DNA of 6,686 nucleotides from contig CAYUNI010000023.1 in assembly GCA_964446245.1 (NCBI GenBank), positions 1 to 6,686 on the forward strand, given 5' to 3'. Within the stretch, counting starts at the first letter, position 1; the number at the start of each line of letters is the position of its first letter. Of the stretch, positions 4,927 to 6,686 are shown piece by piece. Below the pieces are notes generated by a model that had not been told where the DNA came from, did no database searches, and saw only the letters and a list, made by a program, of their open reading frames with translations. Origin of the DNA: CAYUNI01 sp964446245. Lineage in GTDB: Bacteria > Patescibacteriota > Minisyncoccia > Phycocordibacterales > XYD1-FULL-46-19. Both the position numbers and the translations under genes were made by a program.

Positions 4927-5802
4927 TTACTTCGCCAGCTCTGCTTCGATGAACTTGTCTAACTCACCTTCTTCTAAGACAGCGTCAACATTAGTCTCCT
5001 CAACCTCAGTTCGGTGATCCTTAACCAGTTTGTAGGGGTGAAGGACATACGACCGAATCTGATTACCCCACTCGATTTCAGTTGTCTTGCTGACATACAT
5101 TCCCTGCTCTTTTTTCTCTCTTTCTTCTTCAGCCATTTTGTAGAGCTTACCGGAAAGAATCGCCAAAGCTTTGTCGCGATTAGCCTGCTGACTTCGCTCC
5201 GACTCAACATGGACAGCTAAATTGGTCGGCACATGGACAATCCGCACCGCCGTCTCGCGCTTGTTTACATTTTGACCACCCGGACCACTCGAACGAGCAA
5301 ACTCAATCCGCAAATCATCTTCGGGGATTTTTATTTCCGTGATTTTTTCAAATTTAGGGATTACCTCAACTAAAGCAAAAGAAGTGTGGCGTAATTTTTT
5401 GGCATTAAATGGTGATATCCGAACTAACCGATGAACTCCTGATTCCTTTTTCAAAGTACCGTAAGCATTTTTCCCTCTTAATTCAAAAGTGATATTACGA
5501 TAGCCACCATGATCATTTTTATTCTCATGGATCAAATAAAATTCAAAAGATTTTCGATTGGCAAATTTTAAATACATTTCGACTAGCATCCGCGCCCAAT
5601 CTTCAGCATCATCACCGCCAGCGCCAGCTAATATTGTCATAACAGCGTCTCCTTGATCATATTTATTTTGACCAACTAACTCCGCCTTCAACTCATTCAA
5701 TTCTTTAATTTTTTGTTGCGCCAAATCCTTGTCAGACCAAAAATCAGGCTCGAGCATTTCTCTTTCTAATTGTTCTATTTTTTGTTTAATTTCGTCCAAC
5801 AT
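4927..5802 (-). CDS. prfB: peptide chain release factor 2, short N-terminal domain
   Basis: RF2 reads stop codons UAA and UGA and releases the peptide from the ribosome. The codon-recognition motif S-P-F is at 130-132 (RLVRISPF), and the catalytic GGQ at 175-177 in SSGPGGQNVN. AGAGGDDAEDWARML (60-73), GVHRLVR and the C-terminal WGNQIRSYVLHPYKLVKDHRT (245-265) are all family hallmarks. At 291 residues it is about 70 shorter than usual RF2 (around 365). The PDFWSD helix region is followed almost directly by the core, so the rest of domain 1 is missing. The ATG at 5802 overlaps the upstream gene by 17 bases; AAAGGG lies directly against it, and an in-frame TGA four codons upstream rules out a longer start. 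The usual CUU-UGA frameshift site is absent. Confidence 0.95.
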   Translation of the reverse strand: MLDEIKQKIEQLEREMLEPDFWSDKDLAQQKIKELNELKAELVGQNKYDQGDAVMTILAGAGGDDAEDWARMLVEMYLKFANRKSFEFYLIHENKNDHGGYRNITFELRGKNAYGTLKKESGVHRLVRISPFNAKKLRHTSFALVEVIPKFEKITEIKIPEDDLRIEFARSSGPGGQNVNKRETAVRIVHVPTNLAVHVESERSQQANRDKALAILSGKLYKMAEEEREKKEQGMYVSKTTEIEWGNQIRSYVLHPYKLVKDHRTEVEETNVDAVLEEGELDKFIEAELAK

Positions 5803-6238
5803 CCCTTTGTTTCATTGCATCTAAAGCTTGCTTTCGACTTTCTTCCGCCAATCTCTTATTTTCTTCAAATCTTTTATTATAATCTTCAATATTTTGGCCA
5901 AAATTCTTTCTATAATTTTCAACATTCGTTTTCGCCACATCTTCCCTTTCTTTACTTTCTTTTCTATTCCTCTCCAGAATCTCTTCGTAACTTAATCTTT
6001 TCTCGCCAACCTCGCCCTGTCTTTCATTTGGCTGTCCTTTAAATTCCCGATACATTGTCTGTAGACTAGTATTATCACCATCTTTAGCTAATTCATAAGC
6101 CTCATTCAATTTTTTCATTTTTTCAACATCCCCACCTTTATCAGAATGATAAGCTTTAGCCATTTCAATAAACAAAGGTCGTGGTTCGGTAGTATTATCT
6201 TCTGCTCCGCTTACATTAAAATTTGGTTGTTCAAACAT
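5786..6238 (-). CDS. J-domain-like protein with C-terminal coiled coil
   Basis: This 150-residue protein has a partial J domain near its N-terminus: FIEMAKAYHSDKGGDVEKMKKLNEAYELAK (23-52). It matches helices II and III of DnaJ (K-Y-H-P-D-K-G-G-D...LNEAYE), but the HPD motif that activates DnaK ATPase is HSD (31-33), and helix I is short or missing. Residues 82-147 are very rich in E, K and R and look like one long helix or coiled coil; there is no membrane segment. It may be a decayed co-chaperone or an adaptor; the function is not known. It starts 23 bases after tRNA-Thr without a Shine-Dalgarno sequence, and its end overlaps prfB, so co-transcription is likely. The stop is TAA. Confidence 0.75.
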   Translation of the reverse strand: MFEQPNFNVSGAEDNTTEPRPLFIEMAKAYHSDKGGDVEKMKKLNEAYELAKDGDNTSLQTMYREFKGQPNERQGEVGEKRLSYEEILERNRKESKEREDVAKTNVENYRKNFGQNIEDYNKRFEENKRLAEESRKQALDAMKQRDVGRN

Positions 6239-6261
6239 AAAAATTTATTTTTTTAATTTAG

Positions 6262-6334
6262 AGCCACCTCGCAGGATCGAACTGCGGACCCCCACTTTAC
6301 GAAAGTGATGCTCTACCAACTGAGCTAAGGTGGC
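6262..6334 (-). tRNA. tRNA-Thr (anticodon CGT)
   Basis: A complete 73 nt cloverleaf is present. The acceptor stem is GCCACCT with AGGTGGC and the D stem is GCTC/GAGC with loop AGTTGGTA. The anticodon stem is TCACT/AGTGG (first pair T-G) around TTCGTAA, giving anticodon CGT for codon ACG. The T arm is CGCAG-TTCGATC-CTGCG. The discriminator is U and no CCA is encoded. It lies upstream of the J-domain-like gene on the same strand. Confidence 0.95.
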
Positions 6335-6483
6335 AAACAAGATAATCGCTCTAATTTTTAACAAAAATTTTCTCTGACTTAGCCAATCATCTACGTTCCG
6401 CAACAGCGAAAGACAACGAAAAAAGTAAGGAGCCGCTCTAAATATAGCAAAAAAGATGCTGCCCAACAACACTTCGGCTAACA

Positions 6484-6512
6484 TTGACTTTACTTTAATA
6501 AAATCCTAGGAT
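6484..6512 (+). promoter_or_regulatory. promoter of the pyrB-like gene
   Basis: TTGACT (6484-6489), a 17-base spacer and TAGGAT (6507-6512) give a good sigma70-type promoter. The predicted start at about 6519 leaves a leader of about 52 bases with a small CTGA/TCAG stem but no visible terminator, so no attenuation is evident. The rest of the gap from tRNA-Thr (6335-6483) shows no gene. Confidence 0.6.
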
Positions 6513-6570
6513 TCGAATAGACGGACTGAATTCTCAGCCAACAACACAAAGAACCTTGAAAGGGGGCTAT

Positions 6571-6686
6571 ATGAAAACCGCATTTCCCCACCGGCATATT
6601 CTGAGGGCTGATCAATCCAGCCCAAATGATTTACGCCACATTTTTCCTTTGGCCGATGAACTTCAAGCAACCTCGACCTGGCAAGA
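6571..6686 (+). CDS. pyrB: probable aspartate carbamoyltransferase, N-terminal fragment
   Basis: The first 38 codons of a plus-strand gene are visible before the window ends. They include HRHILRADQ and NDLRHIFPLADELQ. This fits the N-terminal helix of aspartate carbamoyltransferase (H-I/V-L-x-x-x-Q-x-x-x-x-D-L-x-x-I-F-x-x-A-D-E), the enzyme that joins carbamoyl phosphate and aspartate in pyrimidine synthesis. The carbamoyl-phosphate motif S-T-R-T-R would lie beyond the edge, and a related carbamoyltransferase cannot be excluded. A strong AAAGGGGG Shine-Dalgarno sits 4 bases before the ATG, and a good promoter lies upstream. A pyrimidine gene near pyrG supports the call. Confidence 0.7.
   Translation, partial: MKTAFPHRHILRADQSSPNDLRHIFPLADELQATSTWQ

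Noticed and set aside
5780..5830. Programmed frameshift site joining the J-like gene to prfB
   Set aside because: No CUU-UGA or spaced Shine-Dalgarno stimulator is present; the overlap is explained by a normal ATG start.
6245..6484. Minus-strand 79-codon frame
   Set aside because: It spans the whole tRNA-Thr gene and has no ribosome site.
6463..6547. Direct repeat CCAACAACAC at 6463-6472 and 6538-6547
   Set aside because: Ten bases of low complexity flanking the pyrB promoter; could occur by chance and no further copies are seen.

Overview
The window looks like a chromosomal stretch from a candidate-phyla-radiation (Patescibacteria) bacterium or a close relative. This is inferred from a CTP synthase with the GGVMSGVGKG type of P-loop, a peptide chain release factor 2 that lacks most of its N-terminal domain, single-domain GIY-YIG proteins, and tRNA genes without encoded CCA. 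UGA is used as a stop codon (end of the complete GIY-YIG gene) and RF2 is present, which argues against the UGA=Gly lineages. Almost everything reads on the minus strand; only a partial gene at the right edge reads on the plus strand.

Left accessory part (1-1526). It holds the start of one GIY-YIG gene cut by the window edge, a small dispersed repeat, and a complete GIY-YIG gene. Next come an array of five imperfect hairpins, a tRNA-Gln(CTG), a second copy of the 5' end of that tRNA, a terminator, a small cysteine-rich protein, and a probable structured small RNA with its own promoter and a strong terminator. This is the least explained and most interesting region.

Core part (1527-4926, minus). 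Transcription order is ftsE, ftsX, then pyrG. ftsE has a near-consensus promoter placed so that the predicted transcript starts on the A of the ATG (leaderless). ftsX follows 3 bases after ftsE. A terminator hairpin separates ftsX from pyrG and ends only 13 bases before the pyrG start codon. FtsEX is the ABC-type division complex at the membrane; PyrG makes CTP from UTP.

Right part (4927-6686). tRNA-Thr(CGT), a degenerate J-domain/coiled-coil protein and prfB run in that order on the minus strand, the last two overlapping by 17 bases. On the plus strand a good promoter and Shine-Dalgarno sequence precede the first 38 codons of a probable aspartate carbamoyltransferase (pyrB), a second pyrimidine gene.

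The best candidates for something new are the five-hairpin array between tRNA-Gln and the GIY-YIG gene, with compensatory base changes and a constant non-paired position, and the small RNA locus downstream of pyrG, whose promoter resembles that of the neighbouring cysteine-rich gene.
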